A stretch of DNA of 39,514 nucleotides from an uncultured Gammaproteobacteria bacterium (GCA_913063495.1 CAJXXT010000026.1:1-39514); one strand, 5' to 3'; shown: positions 16,404 through 25,111, counted from the first letter of the stretch. A program made the numbers and translations. The notes: generated by a model not told the origin, from the letters alone.

Positions 16404-17183
16404 ATGAACATATCTAACAACACAGTACTTATCACTGGTGGCAGCTCAGGTATAGGCCTTGCACTTGCTGAAGAGCTTTTACAGCACAACAACACGGTCA
16501 TAATTTGCGCCAGAAATCAGAAAACACTTGTTCATGCGCAACAGAAAAACCCTAACTTACACACCATCACTTGTGATGTCTCCGATGAGCGATCCGTTTC
16601 AAATATGGTCGACAACCTACTTAAAGAGCACCCCGCACTTAATGTTCTAATTAACAACGCAGGTATGATGCACTTGCACGATGTCGCAAACAACTCTCTT
16701 GCACTTGAACATCAAAAAAATGAAATTCTAACCAATATTTTTGGTGTTATCTCACTATGCGACAAGTTGCTACCGCACTTAATAAAACAAGAAAATTCAG
16801 CGATTGTAAACGTCACCTCCGGCCTGGCATACATGCCTTTCATGGCAGCACCAGTGTATACCGCAACAAAGGCAGCGATTCATTCGTACAGCCTAAGTAT
16901 TCGAGCAGCACTTAAGAACACTTCCGTTTTTGTTTTTGAAGTACTACCTCCCATGGTTGAAACTGAAATGTCCCACGGCATGGATATGCCTGGCATGAAG
17001 AAAATGCTACCGGTTAATTTGGCAAAATACACCGTTAAAAAAATGAGCAAAGGCACGTTAGAAATCAAACCAGGGGCATCATCAATGATGATAACAATGT
17101 ACCGCTGGTTCCCATGGATGATCAACAAAATGATGGACAGTATGGCCCCTAAATTATTAGCCAACACAACTCACTCAGCTTGA
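16404..17183 (+). CDS. Short-chain dehydrogenase/reductase (DltE-like)
   Basis: A 259-residue NAD(P)-dependent oxidoreductase with a Rossmann fold. Cofactor motif TGGSSGIG at 11-18, NNAG at 84-87, and catalytic S139, Y152 and K156 (YTATK). The family resemblance is to the classical DltE-type SDRs that reduce or oxidise carbonyls and alcohols; the substrate cannot be inferred. The ATG at 16404 follows ACGGAG at good spacing; the frame is open seven codons further upstream. Located just after TetR with a TetR-like operator in front. The next frame starts 15 bp after its stop. Confidence 0.88.
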   Translation: MNISNNTVLITGGSSGIGLALAEELLQHNNTVIICARNQKTLVHAQQKNPNLHTITCDVSDERSVSNMVDNLLKEHPALNVLINNAGMMHLHDVANNSLALEHQKNEILTNIFGVISLCDKLLPHLIKQENSAIVNVTSGLAYMPFMAAPVYTATKAAIHSYSLSIRAALKNTSVFVFEVLPPMVETEMSHGMDMPGMKKMLPVNLAKYTVKKMSKGTLEIKPGASSMMITMYRWFPWMINKMMDSMAPKLLANTTHSA

Positions 17184-17198
17184 TAGAGGAAACACAAA

Positions 17199-17363
17199 AT
17201 GATTGAATATATACTCATTACAGCATTCGCCAGCTTTATCAATATCTACGCTGTTACGGCAGCAACCGAGCCCAACTTTCAACTTCAAGAGCCTAAAATT
17301 GGATTTGTGACCGTAAGTGACGCGAGGGAGACTACCCATAGGTCTTATCAAGATACGCAATAA
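17199..17363 (+). pseudogene. 5' remnant of an exported protein gene (possibly RND efflux adaptor)
   Basis: A 54-codon frame with a good ribosome site (AGAGGA, eight bases before ATG). The product has a signal-like N-terminus (MIEYILITAFASFINIYAVTAA) followed by EPKIGFVTVSDARETT. The short segment 'PK-V-G-V-V-T-V' after a signal peptide is how periplasmic adaptors of TetR-controlled RND pumps commonly begin, but the match is too short to be firm. The frame stops after running 32 bp into the convergent tandem-GST gene. I infer that a longer gene was cut at about 17330 by deletion or rearrangement. It could alternatively be a genuine small protein. Confidence 0.4.
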
Positions 17364-18102
17364 TATCCCAAGACTCAAACATCTCCTCGCCCGTATTTGA
17401 ATCTACCAAATAGGGAACCTGAACTTTACCCAATCTCTTATTCATCGTATCTCTTTTAGAGCCCGGAACAGGAATATAAGGCTTAGTGGTAAAACGAAAC
17501 TCAGGTGGCCCCATATCTGACATCTGTTGCTTGCCCAGATTACGTAGGATATAAGGAATGCCCAACTCGGTTAAACGTTCTCGAACAGGCCGAGAGAAAG
17601 GGCTGGACTCAAAACTATATAGCTCTAGCGGCCGTTCAGGCCTTTGCAACCCAGAGTAAGTAATACCGTTATTTAGTCTTGATGCTGACGTCAACATTGA
17701 GCTTAGTAATGCCGCATTGTGCGCCAATTGAGAGCGCTGTTTACCATTTCCATATTGCACATACAAATAATTAACAATATCAAAACTCTCGTACATTTCT
17801 TGCCCAGTATTTACATCAACAAGATATGGCATCTGCACTTTCCCGCCCAGGGCTTTTAGCTCAGCCCGCACCGTTTCATCCCCTTTAGCAACAGGGATGA
17901 TCTCGACGTCCAAATCCAGCTCCGTTAAAGCTTCCCTCGCTAAACGACAGAAAGGGCAACCCTCCATATCATAAAGTTTAAGCAGAGCACCTTCTGGTGC
18001 ACGACCGATATTCTCTTTAATAACAGAGGTACCCCGCCATAGGCCAAGGGTTGATGTGAGGGATGAGGGTACACCCCTAAAAAAATCTCGAGCCTGCAAC
18101 AT
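17332..18102 (-). CDS. Tandem glutathione S-transferase N-terminal (glutaredoxin-like) domain protein
   Basis: A 256-residue protein with two thioredoxin-fold GST_N domains and no helical GST C-terminal domain. Domain one (about 40-118) has the glutaredoxin-like CPFC at 49-52. Domain two (about 158-256) has SSPFS at 166-170 in its place, so only the first copy keeps the redox cysteines. The two copies share the same glutathione-binding stretch: KVQMPYLVDVNTGQEMYES versus KVQVPYLVDSNTGEEMFES. Similar double-domain proteins occur in cyanobacteria and plastids. ATG 18102 follows GGAG at six bases. The role is probably glutathione-dependent thiol reduction or sensing; the substrate is unknown. 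Its stop lies inside the convergent remnant frame. Confidence 0.82.
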   Translation of the reverse strand: MLQARDFFRGVPSSLTSTLGLWRGTSVIKENIGRAPEGALLKLYDMEGCPFCRLAREALTELDLDVEIIPVAKGDETVRAELKALGGKVQMPYLVDVNTGQEMYESFDIVNYLYVQYGNGKQRSQLAHNAALLSSMLTSASRLNNGITYSGLQRPERPLELYSFESSPFSRPVRERLTELGIPYILRNLGKQQMSDMGPPEFRFTTKPYIPVPGSKRDTMNKRLGKVQVPYLVDSNTGEEMFESWDIIAYLDKTYG

Positions 18103-18153
18103 ATGTTACTCCAAAAAAGATACGTTTTATGATCTCCGGAGTATAAAGCAATT

Positions 18154-18735
18154 TTACAAGAAGCTACCAACACCTTGCATTAATAGCTCACTAAGTTCAG
18201 GTTTGTTTTCACTAGAAAAATACTCTTGGATAAGAGTCGTGAATGTTGATATTTGATCAGGTGACAAACCGAGTTGATCAAACAGCCCGATAAGCTCTCC
18301 GGCCTTTCCTGCTCCAGCCAACAACCCGCTCACCAAACTACCATTATCTTGCTTCGTTGGTGCAGCAGCCAAAAGTCCATCCATTTCAGGGATTGTTTGG
18401 GCAATTGAACCAAAATCTTCTTTGCTAAGCGTACCTTTAGCGGTTTTAAATATGGCGCCAAGCCCACCGCTTGCCTGATCTGTAGTAACACCTGCTCCAG
18501 CGCTCACCAAATCCACAATAGATTGGGTCGCAACTTCTTTCGCCATTTCTGTTGCAACACCCTTCAGATCTGCAGTTACTTCCGTCGCGGGGGGCACTGC
18601 CACTGGGGTAGGTGTTGCTACCGGTGCGGCGGTTACAAATAAGTCATCCCACCATCCGGCATAAGCAACCGATGAGACAAAGGATAAAGCCATCACTACA
18701 GTTAGGGGTAAAATCGCGCTAAATAATCTATTCAT
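18154..18735 (-). CDS. DUF2780-like exported protein
   Basis: A 193-residue protein with a signal peptide (hydrophobic 4-22, cleavage after AYA at 26). An alanine-, valine- and proline-rich linker (VATPTPVAVPPATEV) follows. The C-terminal half is helical and glycine/alanine-rich, with GLSPDQISTFTTLIQEYFSS near the end, a pattern seen in DUF2780/VcgC-like periplasmic proteins. Function is unknown. The ATG at 18735 is chosen because it begins the signal peptide directly (MNRLFSAILP); the frame is open eight codons upstream. The tandem GST gene lies 52 bp downstream in the same direction. Confidence 0.72.
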   Translation of the reverse strand: MNRLFSAILPLTVVMALSFVSSVAYAGWWDDLFVTAAPVATPTPVAVPPATEVTADLKGVATEMAKEVATQSIVDLVSAGAGVTTDQASGGLGAIFKTAKGTLSKEDFGSIAQTIPEMDGLLAAAPTKQDNGSLVSGLLAGAGKAGELIGLFDQLGLSPDQISTFTTLIQEYFSSENKPELSELLMQGVGSFL

Positions 18736-18972
18736 AATACATCTCTCAGGGTTGTTCACTCGTTCACTCGTATATTGACACGCAGCCTACCACAGGCAAG
18801 CATAGTCATCCTACTGGCAAGCAATCGAACCCTTTTATTTTACCGTATATTACATTCCTCCCTTGTTGAATAAACGACTCTAGAGCCCAATCCTGCGTCT
18901 TCTACTTTCTGTTTCCCATCATTATTTCTCTGCTATGCTTTTATTGTCAAAGACTACTAAACAGCACTTTAT

Positions 18973-21009
18973 ATGAACAAATTTTTAGCTCCCATCATCT
19001 ATTTCAACAGTAATATCAGTATTGCTGGTAAATTTCTGTTACTTGGCATCCTATTTTATACATCACTACTCACTACCGGCTATGTTATCTCTCAAAACGC
19101 TTACAAAGCCCTTATCTCCGCCGATACAAAACAGCAAGGCGTTGAGCTTATTCGAAAAGCCCTGTCCCTAAGGGGGCGATATGAAAGCTTCCTAGATATG
19201 GAAGCCGCTTCAATAGCCAATGACGACCCTGCTCCAGGCGTCCGTGCCCAGACCCTATTAAAAGAACTAAGAACATCCGCCGAAGACTTCAGTAACAGTA
19301 ATGTCACCTGGCTAGATACTGAACTATTACAGAGCAAACTTAACGATGTCAGAACCAGCATAGAAGTGTCTGCCAATAGAAAAATCAAGTCATCGAGCTC
19401 ACAATTCCTTTACAACGATAATGAAAGGATCATATCCATCACCTCTTCGCTCGTAGAATCACTGATGGATAGCAGTGGCCTTTACAGTGATCACGACCAA
19501 AGCATTAGAAGCCTACTGAAATTTATTACCAGTGATATGGGTAGTATATTTCAAACGCTGTCAAAAACCCGTGGCATTGGCTCACAAGCGATACTGTCAG
19601 ATTTTCCAAGTTCCGACACGCTCAATTTACTTGATGCCGTATACGTTGAAATTGAGAATGCTGAAAAGTCGTTGTTAGATAAAGTTACCACGGCTTTTCC
19701 TGCCGAAGATATGAGCACCTTACAACCCACCGTTAGCAATGCGATAGCTGCCTTAAAAGACGCTCGCACGTTACTCGATGAACAAATTATATCTGCCACT
19801 GAAAAAGATTTAACATGGGATACGTATTACGACAAACTTTCTGAAAAAATCAACAGTCAAAATACGCTTACCCTTACGGCTCTTGATTTAATACTTAAAA
19901 AAGTTCAGTTATCTCGAACAAGTGCTAATGATAAATTAGAACAAACCATTGCTATCGAAGTAGCGATTCTTCTTGCCACTATATACTTATTCTTAGGTTT
20001 CTATTTTTCTATGACAACCCCCATCAAAAACCTAGTTGAAGGGGCCCGCCGCATGGCAGATGGTGACATGACCGTTATATTAAAAAAAACCTCTAGAGAT
20101 GAACTAGGGCATTTAACAGAATGCTTTAATGAAAGTGCCGACCGAGTTCACGAGCTCATCAAAAAAGTTAACAACAGCTCCAATAATGTATTCAGATTAT
20201 CAGCGCAAACCAGCCAAGTGTCACAAGAAACCAGTGACTTAATCAATGTTCAACTTAAAGACACTCGAGAAATTGCCGAAAACGTGGCAGGCTCCGTAAC
20301 CGAAATGAGCATTAATCTTCAAGATGCGGCAGACTTTTCCAGCAAAGCAGAAGAAACCGTACACAGCACCCGTGATGCATCAGTAACCGCCAGTGAAATC
20401 GTATCAAGTTCTTTGACCAACATCGAAATGTTATACAAAGAGGTTCAAGCGACCTCACAAACTATTCATGACCTCGCCAAAGACAGTGACACCATAGGAA
20501 AAGTCGTCGATGAAATTAACGGAATTGCGGAACAAACCAACCTATTAGCACTGAACGCCGCTATTGAAGCAGCAAGAGCGGGTGAACAGGGCCGAGGTTT
20601 TGCCGTTGTTGCAGATGAAGTTCGATCACTGTCTCAAAGAACACATGAATCAACAGGCAATATCAAAACAATTATTGAACAGTTTGTAAAACGCACGCAG
20701 GAATCAGTAAGCGCAATGGCACGCAGCCAAGAGCGCGTTCAAAATACGGTTGAAGAGTCTACCTCTGTAGGAGAAACCTTACGGGATATTAATACAAAAT
20801 TAATAGAGGTTGTTGAAATGAACACTACCATTGCACAAACCACACAAAAGGAGGCAGGTATCGCCAAGGACATCGATAACAGTTTAAGTGTAATTCGTGA
20901 GATGGGAAGCGGCACATTTGAAAGCGCCAACGCTGCTACCAAAGTTAGCCATGACCTTTCAGATGAGGCTTTAGCACTCAAACTGGCACTCTCATCCTTT
21001 AAGATCTAA
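18973..21009 (+). CDS. Methyl-accepting chemotaxis protein
   Basis: A 678-residue inner-membrane chemoreceptor. Transmembrane helix one at about 20-42, then a periplasmic, mostly helical sensor region of about 280 residues that I do not assign to a named family. The second transmembrane helix is at about 327-347 ([24 protein letters not shown]), followed by HAMP (about 348-400) and the cytoplasmic signalling domain. The highly conserved hairpin tip ([20 protein letters not shown], then [19 protein letters not shown]) is at about 513-552. It should signal through CheW/CheA. The C-terminus ends at [12 protein letters not shown], without a CheR-binding pentapeptide. No ribosome site is obvious at the ATG. 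Confidence 0.92.
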   Translation: MNKFLAPIIYFNSNISIAGKFLLLGILFYTSLLTTGYVISQNAYKALISADTKQQGVELIRKALSLRGRYESFLDMEAASIANDDPAPGVRAQTLLKELRTSAEDFSNSNVTWLDTELLQSKLNDVRTSIEVSANRKIKSSSSQFLYNDNERIISITSSLVESLMDSSGLYSDHDQSIRSLLKFITSDMGSIFQTLSKTRGIGSQAILSDFPSSDTLNLLDAVYVEIENAEKSLLDKVTTAFPAEDMSTLQPTVSNAIAALKDARTLLDEQIISATEKDLTWDTYYDKLSEKINSQNTLTLTALDLILKKVQLSRTSANDKLEQTIAIEVAILLATIYLFLGFYFSMTTPIKNLVEGARRMADGDMTVILKKTSRDELGHLTECFNESADRVHELIKKVNNSSNNVFRLSAQTSQVSQETSDLINVQLKDTREIAENVAGSVTEMSINLQDAADFSSKAEETVHSTRDASVTASEIVSSSLTNIEMLYKEVQATSQTIHDLAKDSDTIGKVVDEINGIAEQTNLLALNAAIEAARAGEQGRGFAVVADEVRSLSQRTHESTGNIKTIIEQFVKRTQESVSAMARSQERVQNTVEESTSVGETLRDINTKLIEVVEMNTTIAQTTQKEAGIAKDIDNSLSVIREMGSGTFESANAATKVSHDLSDEALALKLALSSFKI

Positions 21010-21155
21010 AGGCGAGCAGTATTTATACTCCCCGATAACGTGACTTATTCACGAGAACACCCCTTTCACAACAGCAGTTCCTCTGTAATAATTCACTTAC
21101 TGAATCGGAACAGCAATACAAACAAGTTAACCAAAACAATCATAGGATTTTCAAC

Positions 21156-21638
21156 ATGGCTATCTACTTAGAAATTGAAGGCATCGAAGGCAACATCACG
21201 GCAAAAGGATTTGAGAAAATGATCGAGGTCTCCAGCTTCAACTGGGGAGTAGGTCGAGCCATATCTCAAAATGCGGGCCGCATGGCGAACCGCGAAGCTT
21301 CTCGTCCAAGCATTAGCGAAATCACACTTACCAAAGTTGTTGATAAAGCAACCCCATTACTTGTTCAAGAATCAACCATTGGAACCAAAGGTAAAAAAGT
21401 ACTTATTCACTTCGTAACAACCGGCGGCGATCAGCTTGAAGAATTCTTAACCTACACATTAGAAGACACCTTAATCAGCAGCTACTCCATTGGCGCTTCT
21501 GGCGATGGCGAGCCGGGTGAAACAATTTCCCTAAGCTTCTCTTTGTTTGAAGTTGCCTTTACTGAAGCTGGTGAGACCAATGCCCGAAGTGGGAAAGGCC
21601 GATTTGGCTACGACATTGCTCAAGCGAAGAAAGCGTAA
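21156..21638 (+). CDS. hcp: Hcp family type VI secretion tube protein (orphan)
   Basis: A 160-residue Hcp (PF05638), the ring-forming subunit of the type VI secretion inner tube and a carrier for small effectors. Seen: IYLEIEGIEGNITAKGFEKMIEV at the start, SRPSISEITLTKVVDKATPLL, and SYSIGASGDGEPGETISLSFS before the last strand. The length is the family norm, so no effector domain is fused. AGGA precedes the ATG by eight bases. It has its own terminator and no tss genes nearby, so it must work with an apparatus encoded elsewhere. The neighbourhood contains a peptidase-like gene 1.4 kb downstream that could be a cargo effector. Confidence 0.93.
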   Translation: MAIYLEIEGIEGNITAKGFEKMIEVSSFNWGVGRAISQNAGRMANREASRPSISEITLTKVVDKATPLLVQESTIGTKGKKVLIHFVTTGGDQLEEFLTYTLEDTLISSYSIGASGDGEPGETISLSFSLFEVAFTEAGETNARSGKGRFGYDIAQAKKA

Positions 21639-21674
21639 AATATTACTGGTTACACTTATTGGTAAAACACTGTT

Positions 21675-21740
21675 ATAACGAAAAAAGCACACCCGATTCT
21701 GAATATTTCAACTCAGAACCAGGTGTGCTTTTTTCGTTAT
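21675..21740. terminator. Bidirectional terminator between hcp and a membrane-protein gene
   Basis: A 19-bp perfect inverted repeat (21675-21693 and 21722-21740) with core GAAAAAAGCACACC and its complement. An inner TTCTGA/TCAGAA pair closes the loop. The A/T runs at the stem bases can serve as U tracts in both directions, so it ends both hcp (plus) and the 98-residue membrane-protein gene (minus). Confidence 0.9.
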
Positions 21741-21752
21741 GTTTGCGTTTGT

Positions 21753-22049
21753 TTATAGTGCAGCGGCTTCAAGTCGTTTCGCTTCAACCCTACGGTTTAA
21801 CAAGATCTTAAAACCAATGAAAATTGCTGCAGCACCTCCTACAACAATAAGGCAATCATAATAATACGACAACGTAGTCACTGATATATTAGAGTACAAC
21901 ATCACCAAGGCTGCAAGCATGTACACACTAGCAATACCAAGACCATGGAACACCCACCCTAACGCTTGGTTAGCGGTAAATTTTCTTAACCTTGGGGTCA
22001 TTGCCCAACCGGCAACAGTCAATACAGCTAAAACAAAAGCAAATAACAT
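21753..22049 (-). CDS. Small integral membrane protein, unknown function
   Basis: A 98-residue protein with three predicted hydrophobic segments (1-17, about 33-52 and 63-83). It ends in a basic then alanine-rich tail (LLNRRVEAKRLEAAAL). I recognise no family. AAGGAG eight bases before ATG 22049 is a strong ribosome site, so it is very likely expressed. It is convergent with hcp and shares its terminator. Confidence 0.7.
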   Translation of the reverse strand: MLFAFVLAVLTVAGWAMTPRLRKFTANQALGWVFHGLGIASVYMLAALVMLYSNISVTTLSYYYDCLIVVGGAAAIFIGFKILLNRRVEAKRLEAAAL

Positions 22050-22270
22050 GGGTAAAACTCCTTTTTGTTACACATCCAGCGCAAATACGAATACGTTATA
22101 AGCAGCTATAATATCGATTTAAAAAAATATATCAATTCTTTCTTAACTTATCAGGCGCCCCAGCACACCTGAGCCCTAGAGGAGTTAGGGGCAATTATTA
22201 CATTGCTAAAGCACCTATTAAAAACAGCCGTAAAATCATAATGTTAGCGACAAGGGGAGTTTAGGAAAGC

Positions 22271-22687
22271 TTAATGCTCTGACGCATCATCGTTTGACTC
22301 AAAACTCTTCAACGAACTCAAAAGCAGCCCTAACCCACCCACAGCAAGTGTTAATATCACCAACAAATCAAATGACGTCATGCTATCCAGACGTAACTTC
22401 ACACTAGAAATAACCCCAAATGCCATCATTACAATAGAAGCTGCTGCCAATCCCCAGCCAACAAGGTTTTTTGAGTTATAGAACACCATACCTATACCAA
22501 AGATAAAAGGGACAAACACCATACCCCCGGTCAGATTAAAGCCGCCCACACGCATAAAACTTGAAGAAAAGCCAAAGGCATAAGTCACATGGATAGCATT
22601 TAAAAACATATACCCCCCCGCAACCATCATTACTGCCCCTATAAGAAAACGACCAACTCCACCATCTGTTCCACCGGCACCATGCAT
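22271..22687 (-). CDS. Four-helix membrane protein, unknown function
   Basis: A 138-residue protein starting MHGAGGTDGGVGRF, with about four hydrophobic segments (RFLIGAVMMVAGGYMFL; a FVPFIFGIGMVFY segment; VGWGLAAASIVMMAFGVI; LLVILTLAVGGLGLLL) and a short acidic tail ESNDDASEH. I recognise no family. The frame is open upstream to a TTG at 22723, but the ATG at 22687 has GGAG at eight bases and removes an unusual N-terminus. It lies between hcp and the C58-like peptidase gene but on the opposite strand. An immunity or accessory role is only a guess. Confidence 0.65.
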   Translation of the reverse strand: MHGAGGTDGGVGRFLIGAVMMVAGGYMFLNAIHVTYAFGFSSSFMRVGGFNLTGGMVFVPFIFGIGMVFYNSKNLVGWGLAAASIVMMAFGVISSVKLRLDSMTSFDLLVILTLAVGGLGLLLSSLKSFESNDDASEH

Positions 22688-23002
22688 ACCACACACTCCA
22701 TTACTGTTTTTATTTATGCCCAATCATACCTTGGCAACGTAAATAAATCACAATAGAAAGCACCATTGCTTACAACCGCTTAATGATAGCTCACCCTATA
22801 CTCTGTTTAGATAAACCAAAGTAAACGAGAAAACAGGAAAACAGTAATACGACTTTTTCACACAAAAAACACTATCAGAAAGGCTATTTCTACTTAATAA
22901 TGTAACCTGACTTCAATCATGAAAAAGCCCCCATTGATTGTGTAACGACAGTATTCAACTTACAAATTCTCTCCCATTATCTATTTTTTAAGGAATGTTA
23001 AC
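22688..23002. other. Upstream region of the peptidase-like gene, about 315 bp without a gene
   Basis: AT-rich spacer between the divergent membrane-protein gene and the peptidase-like gene. I see AAGGA nine bases before the GTG start at 23003, but no convincing -35/-10 pair, palindrome or RNA structure. A T6SS-linked regulator site cannot be identified from sequence alone. Confidence 0.5.
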
Positions 23003-23533
23003 GTGTCTAAGCTATTTGATTTCAGTAATGAAGGTTTCACCAACATGCGTTACAAAAAGGGACAAGCGATTAAATCAGAAGCAGAAGGTTGGTGCTTTGG
23101 TTATAGCTTAAACTGGTGTACCCGCATGCTTAAAAATAGCTCAAAGCCTAAATTGGCGAAACCAACGTCCATGGACGCAGGACCACTACAACAGAAAGTG
23201 GAAATGATTGACCTGGATTGGGACGGAGCCGTTGCGAAAGTCGTCACTGAGTTAGGTTACAACTGCGGCGCCCCTCTGAGCCGTGACTGGAATGTACTTC
23301 CTGGCGTTGTTTCTGAAGCAGGCAATGGCTTCTACATTATCGATATCGGCCATCACTGGGTTGGATTTGGTGTCGCTAATGGTAAGTTTTACTACTTCGA
23401 TGCAAATGATGGCCTCTTTGAGTTTGCTGACAAAGGCAAGTTTTCCTCATTCGTTGTGAAAGACTTTAAAGCTAGCTATAAAGGCGACAAAGGGTTTGAA
23501 AAAGGGCATAAAGCCTACAAAATCACTTCATAG
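23003..23533 (+). CDS. YopT/AvrPphB-like (C58) cysteine peptidase, candidate secreted effector
   Basis: A 176-residue soluble protein with no signal peptide. It carries the three parts of a papain-like C58 active site in order: GWCFGYSLNWC with the candidate nucleophile C31 (family pattern G-x-C-x-x-x-S-x-x-W), GHHWVGF with H117/H118, and YYFDANDGLFEF with D133. The His-Asp spacing of 15-16 matches my recollection of YopT (H258/D274) and AvrPphB (H212/D227). Such enzymes cleave host or target proteins near a specific site and are usually exported toxins. The protein is much shorter than YopT, essentially a bare catalytic domain. GTG start with AAGGA at nine bases. It lies 1.4 kb from an orphan hcp, which suggests a type VI cargo; secretion is inferred. 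Confidence 0.7.
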   Translation: MSKLFDFSNEGFTNMRYKKGQAIKSEAEGWCFGYSLNWCTRMLKNSSKPKLAKPTSMDAGPLQQKVEMIDLDWDGAVAKVVTELGYNCGAPLSRDWNVLPGVVSEAGNGFYIIDIGHHWVGFGVANGKFYYFDANDGLFEFADKGKFSSFVVKDFKASYKGDKGFEKGHKAYKITS

Positions 23534-23546
23534 CCCATCTTATGGA

Positions 23547-23586
23547 GCACTAAAAGAAAGAGTAGAAATGCCCTTTCTTTTAGTGC
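23547..23586. terminator. Convergent terminator after the peptidase-like gene
   Basis: A 14-bp perfect stem, GCACTAAAAGAAAG (23547-23560) and its complement (23573-23586), with a 12-base loop. It starts 14 bp after the peptidase-like stop. It overlaps the stop of the convergent SDR gene, so it should serve both. Confidence 0.8.
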
Positions 23587-24398
23587 GCAGCCCTCCGATT
23601 GAACCCCCAAACAAATAATTTATGCACTGCTACTGGCATTAAACGTTTCATTATTTCGACAATATGCGCATCGATGCCGATCACAATACGCTGCCGTTTT
23701 TTTACCGCAGCTCTTATGATTTTTTCTGCTGCAACGTGGGGCTGCATTGCAAAACGCTTTACTTTATCAAACATTTTCTTCGATGCCTCTTGGTCATCTG
23801 AATGTTGAATCGCAAAATCAAATATTTTGGTATTTATCGCCCCTGGGTGCACGCTAATAACATGAATATTATTTCCTTTACATTCGGCGTATAACGCCTC
23901 GCTCAACGCTTTTACCGCGGCCTTCGTTACACAGTAAGATGTTTGATTTGGCATACCTAAAAAACCTGCCAAACTTGAGGTGTTGATAATAAACGCTTCA
24001 GTTTGCTTTTCTAAATACGGCATAAAAAACTTACATCCATAAATCACGCCCCATAAATTAATGCCAACAACCTGCTCCCAATCCTCAAGCGTATGTGTAT
24101 TAAACGTTTTATCAATGGTAATCCCTGCGTTGTTAAACAACACATCTACACACCCGTGCAGCTTAATGACAGCTTCCGGTAATGCCCGCATTTGATCTTT
24201 ATTCGTCACATCCACCACATGTGATGAATAACACCCAGAAAATCCCGTAAGTTTTCCCTGTGTTTCCGCCAATCCTTTTTCATTAATATCCACTAACGCA
24301 ATATGGCAACCTAATTCAGCAACATGTAATGCAACAGCTTGCCCTATACCACTACCTGCCCCAGTGATAACAACAACCTTATTATTCCAAGCATGCAT
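23580..24398 (-). CDS. Short-chain dehydrogenase/reductase
   Basis: A 272-residue classical SDR. Cofactor motif TGAGSGIG at 12-19, acidic residue D37 at the end of strand two (favours NAD), NNAG at 89-92, and catalytic S142, Y155 and K159. The C-terminal part (VAAEKIIRAAVKKRQRIVIG) resembles SDRs that act on lipophilic carbonyls; the substrate is not known. The ATG at 24398 has AAGGGG at seven bases, so I prefer it to the frame start at 24422. The TetR gene lies upstream in the same direction, with 68 bp between its stop and this ATG, so it is probably co-transcribed. Confidence 0.88.
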   Translation of the reverse strand: MHAWNNKVVVITGAGSGIGQAVALHVAELGCHIALVDINEKGLAETQGKLTGFSGCYSSHVVDVTNKDQMRALPEAVIKLHGCVDVLFNNAGITIDKTFNTHTLEDWEQVVGINLWGVIYGCKFFMPYLEKQTEAFIINTSSLAGFLGMPNQTSYCVTKAAVKALSEALYAECKGNNIHVISVHPGAINTKIFDFAIQHSDDQEASKKMFDKVKRFAMQPHVAAEKIIRAAVKKRQRIVIGIDAHIVEIMKRLMPVAVHKLFVWGFNRRAAH

Positions 24399-24466
24399 GT
24401 ATTTCCCCTTTTGATTCTTCATGAATTTATAACCCTGCTTTCACAAAATTTTCCCAACTAGCTGCG

Positions 24467-25051
24467 CTATTTTATAAACGTATTTATCAAGGCGAATACT
24501 TGATCTAACAATTCATCATCGTCTCCATTTTCGGCATCGGCAAATACCAACACCGCCTCGGATAACGCCCCTATCAACATTCGAGTCACTAAGGTTTGAC
24601 TAATACCTGACAACGCCGGAAAACGGCCCTGAATAATCGCTGTCGCTTTAACAACAACGACAGTATTCACCCAACGCTCTCGCCCTAAAATATGGGGAGC
24701 ATCAACCAATACAACCTGCCGAAAAGCAGCGTCTCGTGCTAGTGCAGAAAATGCATTCCAATACGCCGCCACAGGCTTTTCATCAACGAATGTTTCACCT
24801 TCCACTTCAACCAAGGATAATGCCTTCACTAATCGCTGCTCAAACGTTTCTGTGACCACCTGAAATAATTGCTTTTTGTTTCCAAAATAATGATATATCG
24901 GCCGAATAGTTGTTCCGCAATCGACAGCGATATCCTCTAACGACGTTTTGTTATAGCCATTTTTACCAAACAATTGACAAGCACTATCCAGCACAGCCGC
25001 CTGTGTAGCAGCCCTTCGCTCCGTCTGTGTTCGTTTTTGGTTTACCACCAT
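24467..25051 (-). CDS. TetR/AcrR-family repressor
   Basis: A 194-residue regulator with the helix-turn-helix at about 14-55 (AAVLDSACQLFGKNGYNKTS, then LEDIAVDCGTTIRPIYHYFGNKKQLF). The C-terminal domain is not diagnostic. The ATG at 25051 follows GAGGTG; the longer frame to 25072 has no site. It is divergent from a complete old yellow enzyme with a 15-bp palindrome between them, and upstream of an SDR. It probably represses both flanking oxidoreductases and itself. Confidence 0.88.
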   Translation of the reverse strand: MVVNQKRTQTERRAATQAAVLDSACQLFGKNGYNKTSLEDIAVDCGTTIRPIYHYFGNKKQLFQVVTETFEQRLVKALSLVEVEGETFVDEKPVAAYWNAFSALARDAAFRQVVLVDAPHILGRERWVNTVVVVKATAIIQGRFPALSGISQTLVTRMLIGALSEAVLVFADAENGDDDELLDQVFALINTFIK

Positions 25052-25096
25052 GAGATTCACCTCATAAGACATTATATTTCAACCCACAAAAACTTA

Positions 25097-25111
25097 TGTA
25101 GCCATACTACA
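25097..25111. promoter_or_regulatory. TetR operator candidate TGTAG-CCATA-CTACA
   Basis: A perfect 15-bp inverted repeat in the 129-bp gap between divergent tetR and the old yellow enzyme gene. A second imperfect dyad (TGTTGTG and CATAACA, 25114-25138) follows. Position between the two starts fits control of both promoters. Confidence 0.5.

Noticed and set aside
21039..21053. Small CGTGA/TCACG hairpin after the chemoreceptor gene
   Set aside because: The stem is only 5 bp with no T run, so it is too weak to call a terminator.
21156..23533. A complete type VI secretion gene cluster
   Set aside because: Only hcp is present; no tssB/C, vgrG, clpV or membrane-complex genes are visible.
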